Positions 8,653 to 14,925 of a DNA stretch of 15,850 bases are shown here, piece after piece (positions within the stretch are counted from its first letter, which is position 1; every line of letters begins with the position of its first letter). Location of the stretch: positions 1-15,850 of the forward strand of contig CAMCQL010000021.1 of NCBI GenBank assembly GCA_945877005.1, in the 5' to 3' direction. Position numbers and translations under genes: made by a program. The notes under the pieces were generated by a model. The model was not told the DNA's origin and searched no databases. It saw only the letters and a list, made by a program, of their open reading frames with translations. This DNA is from Chryseobacterium gleum. Lineage in GTDB: Bacteria > Bacteroidota > Bacteroidia > Flavobacteriales_D > Crocinitomicaceae.

Positions 8653-8672
8653 CTACAAAATTTATACCTTTC
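8645..8672 (+). promoter_or_regulatory. Candidate promoter of the LRR-protein gene
   Basis: TTG (8645-8647) and TACCTTTC (8665-8672) are separated by 17 bp. This fits the Flavobacterium-type TTG-N17-23-TAnnTTTG pattern with one mismatch (final C for G). It predicts transcription starting near 8679 and a leader of about 50 nt before the ATG at 8730. Confidence 0.45.
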
Positions 8673-8688
8673 GATTAAATTGTGAAGT

Positions 8689-8701
8689 TGAACATTGTTC
8701 A
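8689..8701. repeat. Odd palindrome TGAACATTGTTCA in the LRR gene leader
   Basis: Six-base arms surround one central base, in the predicted untranslated leader 28 bp before the LRR-protein start. It shares AACATTG with the dyad at 8639-8652, with the copies starting exactly 50 bp apart (8641 and 8691). A pair of regulator sites is possible, but the size allows for chance. Confidence 0.25.
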
Positions 8702-8729
8702 GAGTGGGAGAGGATTTATTTAAAAACCG

Positions 8730-9905
8730 ATGCTTTCGAAGTTGTATATTCTTTTATTAGTAATCTCCTTTAACGGTTGTTATTTATTTGCTCAACGAGA
8801 AAAAGTATATTCTTCATTGAATGATGCAGTGAGGCATTCTCATCTAGTTTACAAGTTGGACTTAAGTTATTCTGGATTACGTAAACTACCTGAAGTTATA
8901 GGAAGTTTCCCTAATTTAGAAGAGCTTAATCTTTCCCACAATAAGCTTTCATCCCTTCCTGAAAGTATGGGAGGTTTAAAAAAACTGGTCTACCTTCAAT
9001 TATCAAATAATAACATTTCTAAATTACCAAATTCCATTGGAAAACTAAAGCGACTTAAAGTTTTAAATGCACAATACAATTCGTTGCAACAATTACCTTT
9101 TTCGTTTTGTCAATTGGATAGTCTTGAAGAGTTGAATCTTGGATATAACAAACTAACTACTTTACCAGATAGTATAGGGCAATTAAGTGCCTTATTTTGG
9201 TTAGAAGTTCCATCTAACAAATTGAGTGAATTACCCAATTCTATAATAAAATGCGAAAAACTTCAAGGAATTGATTTGTTTATAAATAAATTTTCAAATT
9301 TTCCACTGCAATTATTACAATTGAAATTGGTATCATCGTTGAATTTAGGAAGGAATAAATTGATTGAAGTTCCAAAGGAAATTGGTCAGTTTAAAACAAT
9401 AAAAAATTTAGATTTGAGAGAAAATGGTTTAAAAAAAGTCCCTGTTGAACTTTCTTTACTTAAAACATTAATTCATTTGAATTTAAGTTTTAATCCTTTA
9501 GCTTATTTACCAGAGGATTTTTCTAAATTAAATGGTTTAAAAGAATTTTCGGTATCGTTTTGTGATTTAGGGGTATTCCCAAAATGTATTTTAAGGATGG
9601 TAAATCTTGAAATGTTAGATTTATCGTACAATCGATTACAGGAATTACCAGATGACTTGAATAGATTGTCATTGTTGAGAGAGTTGTACGTGAATGAAAA
9701 TAAGCTATTGAAATTACCAGATAATTTAGTTGATTTACCTAATATAAATCGATTTGATTTTGAAGGGAATAAAATCAAATTTTTACCAGTGAATTTTGTT
9801 GAAATTCAACAACTGGAAATGATAGGGTATAAAAATAATAAAGGGTTGAAATTATCTAAAATTGAAAAGAAATTTTTAAAAAAAAGAAAATTTAATTTTC
9901 AATGA
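8730..9905 (+). CDS. Exported leucine-rich repeat protein
   Basis: The 391-residue product begins with a signal peptide (residues 1-22). FNGC at 14-17 might be a loose lipobox, while LFAQ-R at 19-23 looks like an ordinary signal peptidase I site typical of Bacteroidota; I favour the latter. A short cap (SSLNDAVRHSH) leads into fifteen contiguous 23-residue leucine-rich units spanning residues 39-383 (DNA 8844-9878), then a basic tail, KKRKFNFQ. The consensus is xLxxLxLxxNxLxxLPxxIGxLx, the Shoc2-like short bacterial type; the last unit has lost the LP motif. Such solenoids bind proteins or other ligands; no enzyme domain is attached, so the partner cannot be inferred. The gene is monocistronic, divergent from rpe, and its 3' end overlaps the FKBP gene on the other strand by 14 bp. 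No T9SS or anchoring domain is seen. Confidence 0.93.
   Translation: MLSKLYILLLVISFNGCYLFAQREKVYSSLNDAVRHSHLVYKLDLSYSGLRKLPEVIGSFPNLEELNLSHNKLSSLPESMGGLKKLVYLQLSNNNISKLPNSIGKLKRLKVLNAQYNSLQQLPFSFCQLDSLEELNLGYNKLTTLPDSIGQLSALFWLEVPSNKLSELPNSIIKCEKLQGIDLFINKFSNFPLQLLQLKLVSSLNLGRNKLIEVPKEIGQFKTIKNLDLRENGLKKVPVELSLLKTLIHLNLSFNPLAYLPEDFSKLNGLKEFSVSFCDLGVFPKCILRMVNLEMLDLSYNRLQELPDDLNRLSLLRELYVNENKLLKLPDNLVDLPNINRFDFEGNKIKFLPVNFVEIQQLEMIGYKNNKGLKLSKIEKKFLKKRKFNFQ
9878..9900 (-). terminator. Candidate terminator of the FKBP gene, embedded in the LRR gene
   Basis: GAAAATTTAATTTTC (9886-9900) is an odd palindrome with seven-base arms. On the minus strand it is followed by eight T, from the A-run at 9878-9885. 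For FKBP transcripts this is a hairpin plus U-tract, with the FKBP stop codon inside the dyad. The same A-run encodes lysines of the LRR protein tail. The stem has a single G-C pair, so efficiency is doubtful. Confidence 0.35.
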
Positions 9906-10347
9906 CTTCAAGATCAAATAATAATACAGAGTTAGCGGGTATTTTGTTTGTTGCGTTTGCACCGTATCCAAGGTGAGACGGAATAAATAAACTTCCTTTG
10001 TCTCCAACTCTAAATTTTGTAAGTCCCTCTGACCAACCTTTAATAGTTGTAGTTAAATTGATTGCAGACCCATTCACGTTTTGATCAAAGATGGAATCAT
10101 TTGGCAGATATCCTTTGTATTTAACAATTAATGATGAATTAGGTGTTACTTGTTTACCCTTAGGAAGTGTATCTGTTTGAATGAAATAATACAATCCACT
10201 GGAAGTTTTTGTGGCAGATATTTTTTTTTCGGAAAGATACTTGTTAATGATTGCATCATCGGTATCTTTTTGCGAGGAATCTGTTTTTTGACAGCCAGTT
10301 TGAATCAAGGATAAAAAGATGATTAGAACAGTAAACATTTTTTTCAT
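9892..10347 (-). CDS. FKBP-type peptidyl-prolyl cis-trans isomerase, probable lipoprotein
   Basis: FKBP enzymes catalyse proline cis-trans isomerisation and help proteins fold. I choose the ATG at 10347 (151 residues) because it yields a signal peptide, MKKMFTVLIIFLSLIQTGC, with a lipobox-like QTGC and modified Cys19. An in-frame ATG at 10438-10440 would add 31 residues before this signal, and that ATG lies upstream of the predicted transcription start. A hydrophilic linker (20-55) precedes one FKBP domain (about 57-151): VKYKGYL, FDQN, TTIKGWSEGLTKFRVGDKG, FIPSHLGYG and IPANSVLLFDLEVI match the family's active-site and core segments. The protein should sit in the periplasm or on a membrane, anchored after Lgt modification. 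Its last 14 bp overlap the LRR gene tail-to-tail. No chaperone insertion or second domain is present. Confidence 0.93.
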   Translation of the reverse strand: MKKMFTVLIIFLSLIQTGCQKTDSSQKDTDDAIINKYLSEKKISATKTSSGLYYFIQTDTLPKGKQVTPNSSLIVKYKGYLPNDSIFDQNVNGSAINLTTTIKGWSEGLTKFRVGDKGSLFIPSHLGYGANATNKIPANSVLLFDLEVIEN

Positions 10348-10384
10348 TAGGTAAAAGTTAGATTTTACATGGTTGCAAATTGAT

Positions 10385-10396
10385 AATGAATTCATT
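10385..10396. repeat. Palindrome AATGAATTCATT in the FKBP gene leader
   Basis: A perfect 12-bp palindrome lies 37 bp before the FKBP start codon, inside the predicted leader. The identical 12 bases form the core of the 16-bp palindrome at 13771-13786 in the nudix/trhO intergenic region. It may be a site for a shared regulator; this rests on sequence identity only. Confidence 0.35.
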
Positions 10397-10429
10397 CTTT
10401 TTGAATTTTTTAAATTATTAATTTTGATA

Positions 10430-10437
10430 CAAAAGTA
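10430..10437 (-). promoter_or_regulatory. Bacteroidota-type -7 box upstream of the FKBP gene
   Basis: The minus strand reads TACTTTTG, an exact TAnnTTTG match, predicting a leader of roughly 75 nt to the ATG at 10347. No TTG is found 17-23 bp upstream. The box supports the downstream start because the longer reading frame begins upstream of it. Confidence 0.45.
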
Positions 10438-10549
10438 CATTAAAATTTAGCTGAATTTATTCATTGTTTAACTAAATCATTATCTTAATGGAGGATTATT
10501 CGTAAAAAGTAAGTTGTTACAGATGCGTTTAAGTTTTAATATTTTGATA

Positions 10550-13042
10550 ATGAGGGGTCTGTTATTTATTGCTTTTTTATATTTTGGGATGAGTGTCTAT
10601 TCTCAACAAGAACTATCCTGGAAGCTTTTTTTACCAGGGAAAAAAGTATGGATTGAAGTAGGAACTCATGGTTCTGTTCAAGAACATTTGATAAATCAAA
10701 AAATATTACCAGATCCCTTTTACGGTAAAAATGAATTGTTATTCAACTGGATTGAAAATCATCAATGGATATACAAAACGGAATTTACCATCAGTGAATC
10801 TCAGTTAAAACAATCGTCTATTCGATGGTGCGCCCCTTCAATTGATACGTATGCAAATGTTTATATCAATAATCAATTGGTTTTAAAAGCTTCAAATGCG
10901 TTTTTACCTTATCAAGTTGAAATCAAAAAGTACTTAAGTCTCGGTATCAATTCGATTCGTGTTGTTTTTACTCCGCCTATAATGTACCACGATAAAATTG
11001 AACCTAAACAGTTTTTGTACCCTGCTCCAAATGATAATGGACGAAAAATGGTAGCTCCATTGACAAGAAAACCTCAATATCAATTTGGTTGGGATTGGGC
11101 ATTGAGAATGAATACTATTGGTTTTTTAAAGCCTGTTACATTAGCTTTTGGGATAGACAATCATCTAAAAATCGCTAAAATTGAAACAGTTGTATTGAAC
11201 GATTCTTCAGCCATCTTAGAATTATCTGGACAGTTACCAAATTCAATGAAAGATAGTTCAATCTTTGAGTTGGATTCTAAATTATTTGGTTCTCATCAAT
11301 TGACGGTTGTGAATGGTTGGTTTAAACTAAAAGTTTCAATAAACGAACCTAAATTATGGTGGCCCAAAGGATTTGGCACACCTTATTTATACGAAGATGA
11401 ATGGATGGTAAAAGATAAAATCAGTAAAATATATTCGTCTGAGAAAGTAGTCTTTGGAATTCGTAAGGTAGATTTAATTCAAGAAAAAGACGCAGTTGGT
11501 ACTTCTTTTTATTTCAAAGTGAATGGAAAAAAAGTGTTTTGTAAAGGAGCAAACTATATTCCAGAACATGTTTTTCCAGGTAAAATTAAAAAGGAAAACA
11601 CTAAGAAATTATTAGATGCAATGGATAGTTCAAATTTCAATTGTGTCAGAGTATGGGGTGGAGGAGATTACCCATCCTCTTTTTTTTACGAGGAATGCGA
11701 TCGTCGGGGGATTATGGTTTGGCAAGATTTAATGTTTGCCTGTGCGATGTATCCTGCTAATAAAGAATTTTTAGATCTAGTCGGTAAAGAATTGGACTAT
11801 CATTTACCTAGAATAACATCACATCCCTCAGTGATACTCATTAATGGTAACAATGAGGTAGACGTTGCATGGAAATACTGGGGGTTTCAAAAAAAATATG
11901 CCATTTTTAATCAACGACAAAAAGAAATTGAAAAGGCTTATGATTTGCTGTTTAAGAATTTTATTGCTAAAAAAGTGGAGGATTATTGTTGGTTACCCTA
12001 TACACCAACTTCTCCGTTGGGACATTGGATTAACAAAGAAGATTTCCCACATGGAACCCAACATTACTGGGGAGTTTGGCATGGCTCAGATCCGATTGAA
12101 GATTTCTCTAGGAAATTTGGACGATTTAATGCCGAATATGGATTTCAATCTTTTCCAGAAAGAAAAACATTACTAACATTTAGCGATTCTACGCAATGGA
12201 ATCTTTCTAGTCCAGTTATGCAACATCATCAAAAGAGTTATGTTGGCAATGGTATGATCAAAAAACATTCAGATCGCTTATTTGGTGTTGCGAAAAACTT
12301 TGATGAGTTTGTGTATTTTTCACAATTAACACAAGCTAAGGGAGTTGGTATGGCCATCTCAAGTCATCGATTAAATGCTCCGAATTGTATGGGGACAATC
12401 TATTGGCAATTGAACGATTGTTGGCCAGGACCCACTTGGTCGAGTATTGATTTCTCTGGAAATTGGAAGGCGTTACAATACAAGGTTAAACTTTTGTATA
12501 AAAGTGTGACAGTTTTGGAACATATTGAAGAATTAAATCGTGAAAAGTATGTGTTAACCTCTGATATTCCTCTTGAAATAAATGTAAATTATAAGGTTAG
12601 GGTTATTTCCGAAGAGGGAGCAGAATTACTCTTAAAATCTGATTCTGTAAAGTTAAATCAGTTTGATAAGTTGGAGTTGTTAAATGATAGTGAATTGTTG
12701 AAGATTCAGTTAACCAACGTTATTATTGAATGTGAATGGACTGACGAACATCAAAAGTGGGCAAAACAAAGATTTTATCATCAGGGCAAAATAAGCAATA
12801 AAACTAATGTGGATGTTAATCAAGTAAAATGGGAAATTGTTGCATTGGATTCAATTCGACAGACAGGTGTAATTGAAATTTCAACACCATATTTATTGAA
12901 GGATTGCTGGTTGACTTCTGATGTTCAAGGAGTACATTTTGATACAAATTTTGAAAATATTCTTCCAGGTGTTAATCGAATAAACTTTGTTTTTCATGAT
13001 CAAGTACCGACAAAAAAATCAATAAAGTTGATTTGGAGGTGA
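10550..13042 (+). CDS. Exported glycoside hydrolase family 2 beta-mannosidase
   Basis: The enzyme should release terminal beta-linked mannose from mannans or N-glycan cores in the periplasm or at the surface. From the ATG at 10550 the product has 830 residues and a compact signal peptide, MRGLLFIAFLYFGMSVYSQ. An ATG at 10523 (nine residues longer) is also possible; I favour 10550 for the shorter n-region and an A at -3. Layout is the GH2 order: N-terminal sugar-binding-like domain (about 20-205, with PQYQFGWDWALR near 175), Ig-like domain to about 310, TIM barrel from about 320 (CKGANYIPE, CVRVWGGGDYP, VWQDLMFACAMYP), then C-terminal beta domains. Acid/base Glu436 lies in NGNNEVD and nucleophile Glu529 in NAEYGFQS; the 93-residue spacing agrees with what I recall for the Bacteroides thetaiotaomicron enzyme. 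WQLNDCWPG (about 619) is also typical. No SusC/SusD or other polysaccharide-utilisation genes adjoin it. No good -7 box was found. Confidence 0.93.
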   Translation: MRGLLFIAFLYFGMSVYSQQELSWKLFLPGKKVWIEVGTHGSVQEHLINQKILPDPFYGKNELLFNWIENHQWIYKTEFTISESQLKQSSIRWCAPSIDTYANVYINNQLVLKASNAFLPYQVEIKKYLSLGINSIRVVFTPPIMYHDKIEPKQFLYPAPNDNGRKMVAPLTRKPQYQFGWDWALRMNTIGFLKPVTLAFGIDNHLKIAKIETVVLNDSSAILELSGQLPNSMKDSSIFELDSKLFGSHQLTVVNGWFKLKVSINEPKLWWPKGFGTPYLYEDEWMVKDKISKIYSSEKVVFGIRKVDLIQEKDAVGTSFYFKVNGKKVFCKGANYIPEHVFPGKIKKENTKKLLDAMDSSNFNCVRVWGGGDYPSSFFYEECDRRGIMVWQDLMFACAMYPANKEFLDLVGKELDYHLPRITSHPSVILINGNNEVDVAWKYWGFQKKYAIFNQRQKEIEKAYDLLFKNFIAKKVEDYCWLPYTPTSPLGHWINKEDFPHGTQHYWGVWHGSDPIEDFSRKFGRFNAEYGFQSFPERKTLLTFSDSTQWNLSSPVMQHHQKSYVGNGMIKKHSDRLFGVAKNFDEFVYFSQLTQAKGVGMAISSHRLNAPNCMGTIYWQLNDCWPGPTWSSIDFSGNWKALQYKVKLLYKSVTVLEHIEELNREKYVLTSDIPLEINVNYKVRVISEEGAELLLKSDSVKLNQFDKLELLNDSELLKIQLTNVIIECEWTDEHQKWAKQRFYHQGKISNKTNVDVNQVKWEIVALDSIRQTGVIEISTPYLLKDCWLTSDVQGVHFDTNFENILPGVNRINFVFHDQVPTKKSIKLIWR

Positions 13043-13050
13043 GATTTAAT

Positions 13051-13683
13051 TTATTGAATATTTTTAATTACTTCTCTTAATTCGTTTAATATTAAAGCGG
13101 TAGCTCCCCATATGATTTTGTTTTCAAGATCGAAATAAGGAATGTCTTTTAGAAGATTACCATTTGAAATTGGAATGCTCGTTTGTTTAATTACTGATTC
13201 AGAAAGCAGCTCTTTAATTTTTATCTCAACAATTTCAGCTACTTCGAAATTATCCGCTTTGTACATTGGTGTGGTTGGAAAATAGAAAACGTAAGGCGCG
13301 ACTTTAAAATTGCTTACAGGAATATATACAGAAGTGAGAGTTCCCACTAAATTTTCGTGCAATAATTGAATTCCAATTTCTTCAAAAGTTTCACGCATTG
13401 AAGTGATTAATAAATCAGTGTCTTGGTGTTCTTTTTTTCCTCCTGGAAAGCTAATTTGTCCACTATGAGCTCCTTCATAATGAGGTCGTTGTATAAGAGT
13501 GCATTTAAGTTCATTCGAAGTTTCAAAAAGGATGACTGCAACAGCAGATTCTTTAACATTATTGGCTGTTTTTAATGCTTCACTCGAAACACCTCTTCCT
13601 GAAGGTGATAGAGGTGTATGGGCGATTTCACCTGGTAAATGATGTTCTAAGTGGTAAGAGAGTTGTTCCGCAAACGTTAGCAT
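13051..13683 (-). CDS. Nudix hydrolase, CoA-pyrophosphatase (NudL/YeaB-like)
   Basis: Members of this Nudix branch cleave coenzyme A or acyl-CoA to phosphopantetheine compounds and 3',5'-ADP in the cytoplasm. The 210-residue product has the N-terminal half typical of the branch. Just before the catalytic helix lies LIQRPHYEGAHSGQISFPGG (residues 63-82), which fits the CoA-specific signature (arginine, H-x-G, FPGG). The Nudix box continues from Gly82 to RETFEEIGI (97-105) with the metal-binding REx2EE; the spacing is one residue longer than in MutT, as I recall for this branch. VPVSNFKVAPYVFYF and the C-terminal WGATALILNEL are also family-like. Substrate is inferred from the motif and not proven. 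The gene converges on the beta-mannosidase (8-bp gap) and diverges from trhO. Confidence 0.9.
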   Translation of the reverse strand: MLTFAEQLSYHLEHHLPGEIAHTPLSPSGRGVSSEALKTANNVKESAVAVILFETSNELKCTLIQRPHYEGAHSGQISFPGGKKEHQDTDLLITSMRETFEEIGIQLLHENLVGTLTSVYIPVSNFKVAPYVFYFPTTPMYKADNFEVAEIVEIKIKELLSESVIKQTSIPISNGNLLKDIPYFDLENKIIWGATALILNELREVIKNIQ

Positions 13684-13770
13684 ATTTATATTAAGTTAGA
13701 GACTGATTAAAAAAGAACATTCAATCGAAAATGAATTAAAAATAAGCCAGTTGATATAGCTCGACTAAAA

Positions 13771-13786
13771 GTAATGAATTCATTAC
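13771..13786. promoter_or_regulatory. Perfect 16-bp palindrome, candidate operator between nudix and trhO
   Basis: GTAATGAATTCATTAC equals its own reverse complement over all 16 bases. It ends on the first base of the minus-strand -7 box of the nudix gene and covers the place where the -33 element of the trhO promoter should lie (17-23 bp before 13804). A dimeric repressor bound here could block both promoters. Its 12-bp core recurs at 10385-10396. Confidence 0.45.
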
Positions 13787-13793
13787 AAATTTA
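13786..13793 (-). promoter_or_regulatory. Bacteroidota-type -7 box upstream of the nudix gene
   Basis: The minus strand reads TAAATTTG, an exact TAnnTTTG match. It predicts a leader of about 95 nt to the ATG at 13683. No TTG lies at the usual distance upstream. Confidence 0.4.
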
Positions 13794-13803
13794 AAAATAT
13801 ACG

Positions 13804-13811
13804 TACATTTG
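13804..13811 (+). promoter_or_regulatory. Bacteroidota-type -7 box upstream of trhO
   Basis: TACATTTG is an exact TAnnTTTG match 28 bp before the trhO ATG, the same sequence and distance as for rpe on the other strand. The expected -33 zone holds no TTG but overlaps the 16-bp palindrome. It probably drives trhO and lgt together. Confidence 0.5.
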
Positions 13812-13839
13812 CAGTACTTAACTCAATAAACGACATAGC

Positions 13840-14919
13840 ATGCAACTGTGGAACACATTAAGTAAAGAGGAATTGGTAAAACAATTGAATGAGAGTGGAT
13901 TACAATTCATTACAGTGTCTTTTTACCAATATGCTCAAATAAAAAATACTACTGTATTTAGAGATCACCTTTTTTTACAGTGGTCTAAACTGAACATTGT
14001 AGGGAGAACCTACGTAGCAAACGAAGGTATCAATGCTCAAATTTCAGTTCCAGTCCCTCATTTTGAACAATTTCGAAATGAATTGAATCAAATTAGTTTT
14101 TTAGACGGAATTCGATTGAATATCGCAGTGGAAGATGGAGGTGTAAAACATCCATTTTTGAAATTGAAGATAAAGGTTCGTGATAAAATTCTCGCGGATG
14201 GGTTGAATGATGAAACTTTTGATGTTAGAAACAAAGGGATTCATTTATCTGCTGAAGAGTTCAATAAACTAACGGATGATCCAAATACATTATTGATTGA
14301 TTTTAGAAATCATTATGAAAGTGAGGTAGGATATTTTCAAGGAGCAATTACACCAGATGTAGATACGTTCAGAGAATCCTTACCGATTATCGAGGAAGAG
14401 TACTTAAAAGGGAATGAAGATAAGAACATTGTGATGTATTGTACAGGTGGAATTCGTTGTGAAAAAGCTTCTGCATGGTACAAACATAGAGGATTTAAAA
14501 ATGTTCATCAATTAGAGGGTGGCATTATTAAATATGCGAATGAATGCAAAGAGAAAGGAGTTGAAAATAAGTTTATTGGTAAGAATTTTGTTTTTGATGA
14601 ACGAAGAGGTGAACGCATTTCTGAAGATATTATAGCAAATTGTCACCAATGTGGCGAGCCATGTGATGTACATACAAATTGTGTGAACGATGGTTGTCAT
14701 TTATTATTTATTCAATGTGACAATTGTAAAGAAACTTTTGAGAATTGTTGTTCTGTTGAATGCAAAAATGTGTTACATCTTCCTATAGAAGAGCAAAAGG
14801 CAATTCGAAAAGGGTCGATGATCAGTAATAAAATATTTAAAAAAGGTAGGTCTGAAAAATTGCAATTCAAAAAGAATGCAATTAAACCAAATGCTACTTT
14901 TCATGTAGAACATAAATAG
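13840..14919 (+). CDS. trhO: tRNA uridine-34 hydroxylase, rhodanese family (YceA/TrhO)
   Basis: TrhO hydroxylates uridine 34 of certain tRNAs, using oxygen, to form 5-hydroxyuridine on the way to cmo5U or mcmo5U. The 359-residue product shows the full family layout: an N-terminal alpha/beta domain with RTYVANEGINAQIS (about 56-69), a rhodanese domain (about 135-235) with the active loop MYCTGGIRCEKAS placing the catalytic Cys at 201 and a second Cys at 207, and a C-terminal cysteine-rich segment (268-308) with ten Cys, beginning CHQCGEPC, likely metal-binding. The tail after about residue 325 is short and lysine-rich, slightly longer than in the E. coli protein. The start ATG is 28 bp after a -7 box. 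lgt follows after 6 bp, so both are probably co-transcribed, with no obvious functional link. Confidence 0.96.
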   Translation: MQLWNTLSKEELVKQLNESGLQFITVSFYQYAQIKNTTVFRDHLFLQWSKLNIVGRTYVANEGINAQISVPVPHFEQFRNELNQISFLDGIRLNIAVEDGGVKHPFLKLKIKVRDKILADGLNDETFDVRNKGIHLSAEEFNKLTDDPNTLLIDFRNHYESEVGYFQGAITPDVDTFRESLPIIEEEYLKGNEDKNIVMYCTGGIRCEKASAWYKHRGFKNVHQLEGGIIKYANECKEKGVENKFIGKNFVFDERRGERISEDIIANCHQCGEPCDVHTNCVNDGCHLLFIQCDNCKETFENCCSVECKNVLHLPIEEQKAIRKGSMISNKIFKKGRSEKLQFKKNAIKPNATFHVEHK

Positions 14920-14925
14920 AACAAG

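Noticed and set aside
10348..10440. N-terminal extension of the FKBP reading frame to 10440
   Set aside because: It would place 31 mostly polar residues before a good lipoprotein signal peptide, and its ATG lies upstream of the predicted transcription start.
10488..10505. Five-codon upstream frame (MEDYS) and a GGAGGA string before the beta-mannosidase
   Set aside because: The string is too far from any start to act as a ribosome-binding site, Bacteroidota rarely use such sites, and a five-codon frame is easily due to chance.
10514..10549. TTG (10514) or ATG (10523) start for the beta-mannosidase
   Set aside because: TTG is unlikely with ATGs close by. ATG 10523 remains possible, but 10550 gives the cleaner signal peptide and an A at -3.
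11865..12176. 103-codon plus-strand frame inside the beta-mannosidase
   Set aside because: It overlaps the catalytic region of the real gene in another frame and has no protein-like pattern.
13041..13076. GAGA-TAATT / AATTA-TCTC hairpin at the mannosidase/nudix junction
   Set aside because: It has an internal loop, a 14-nt apical loop and no T-run on either strand; too weak to list as a terminator.
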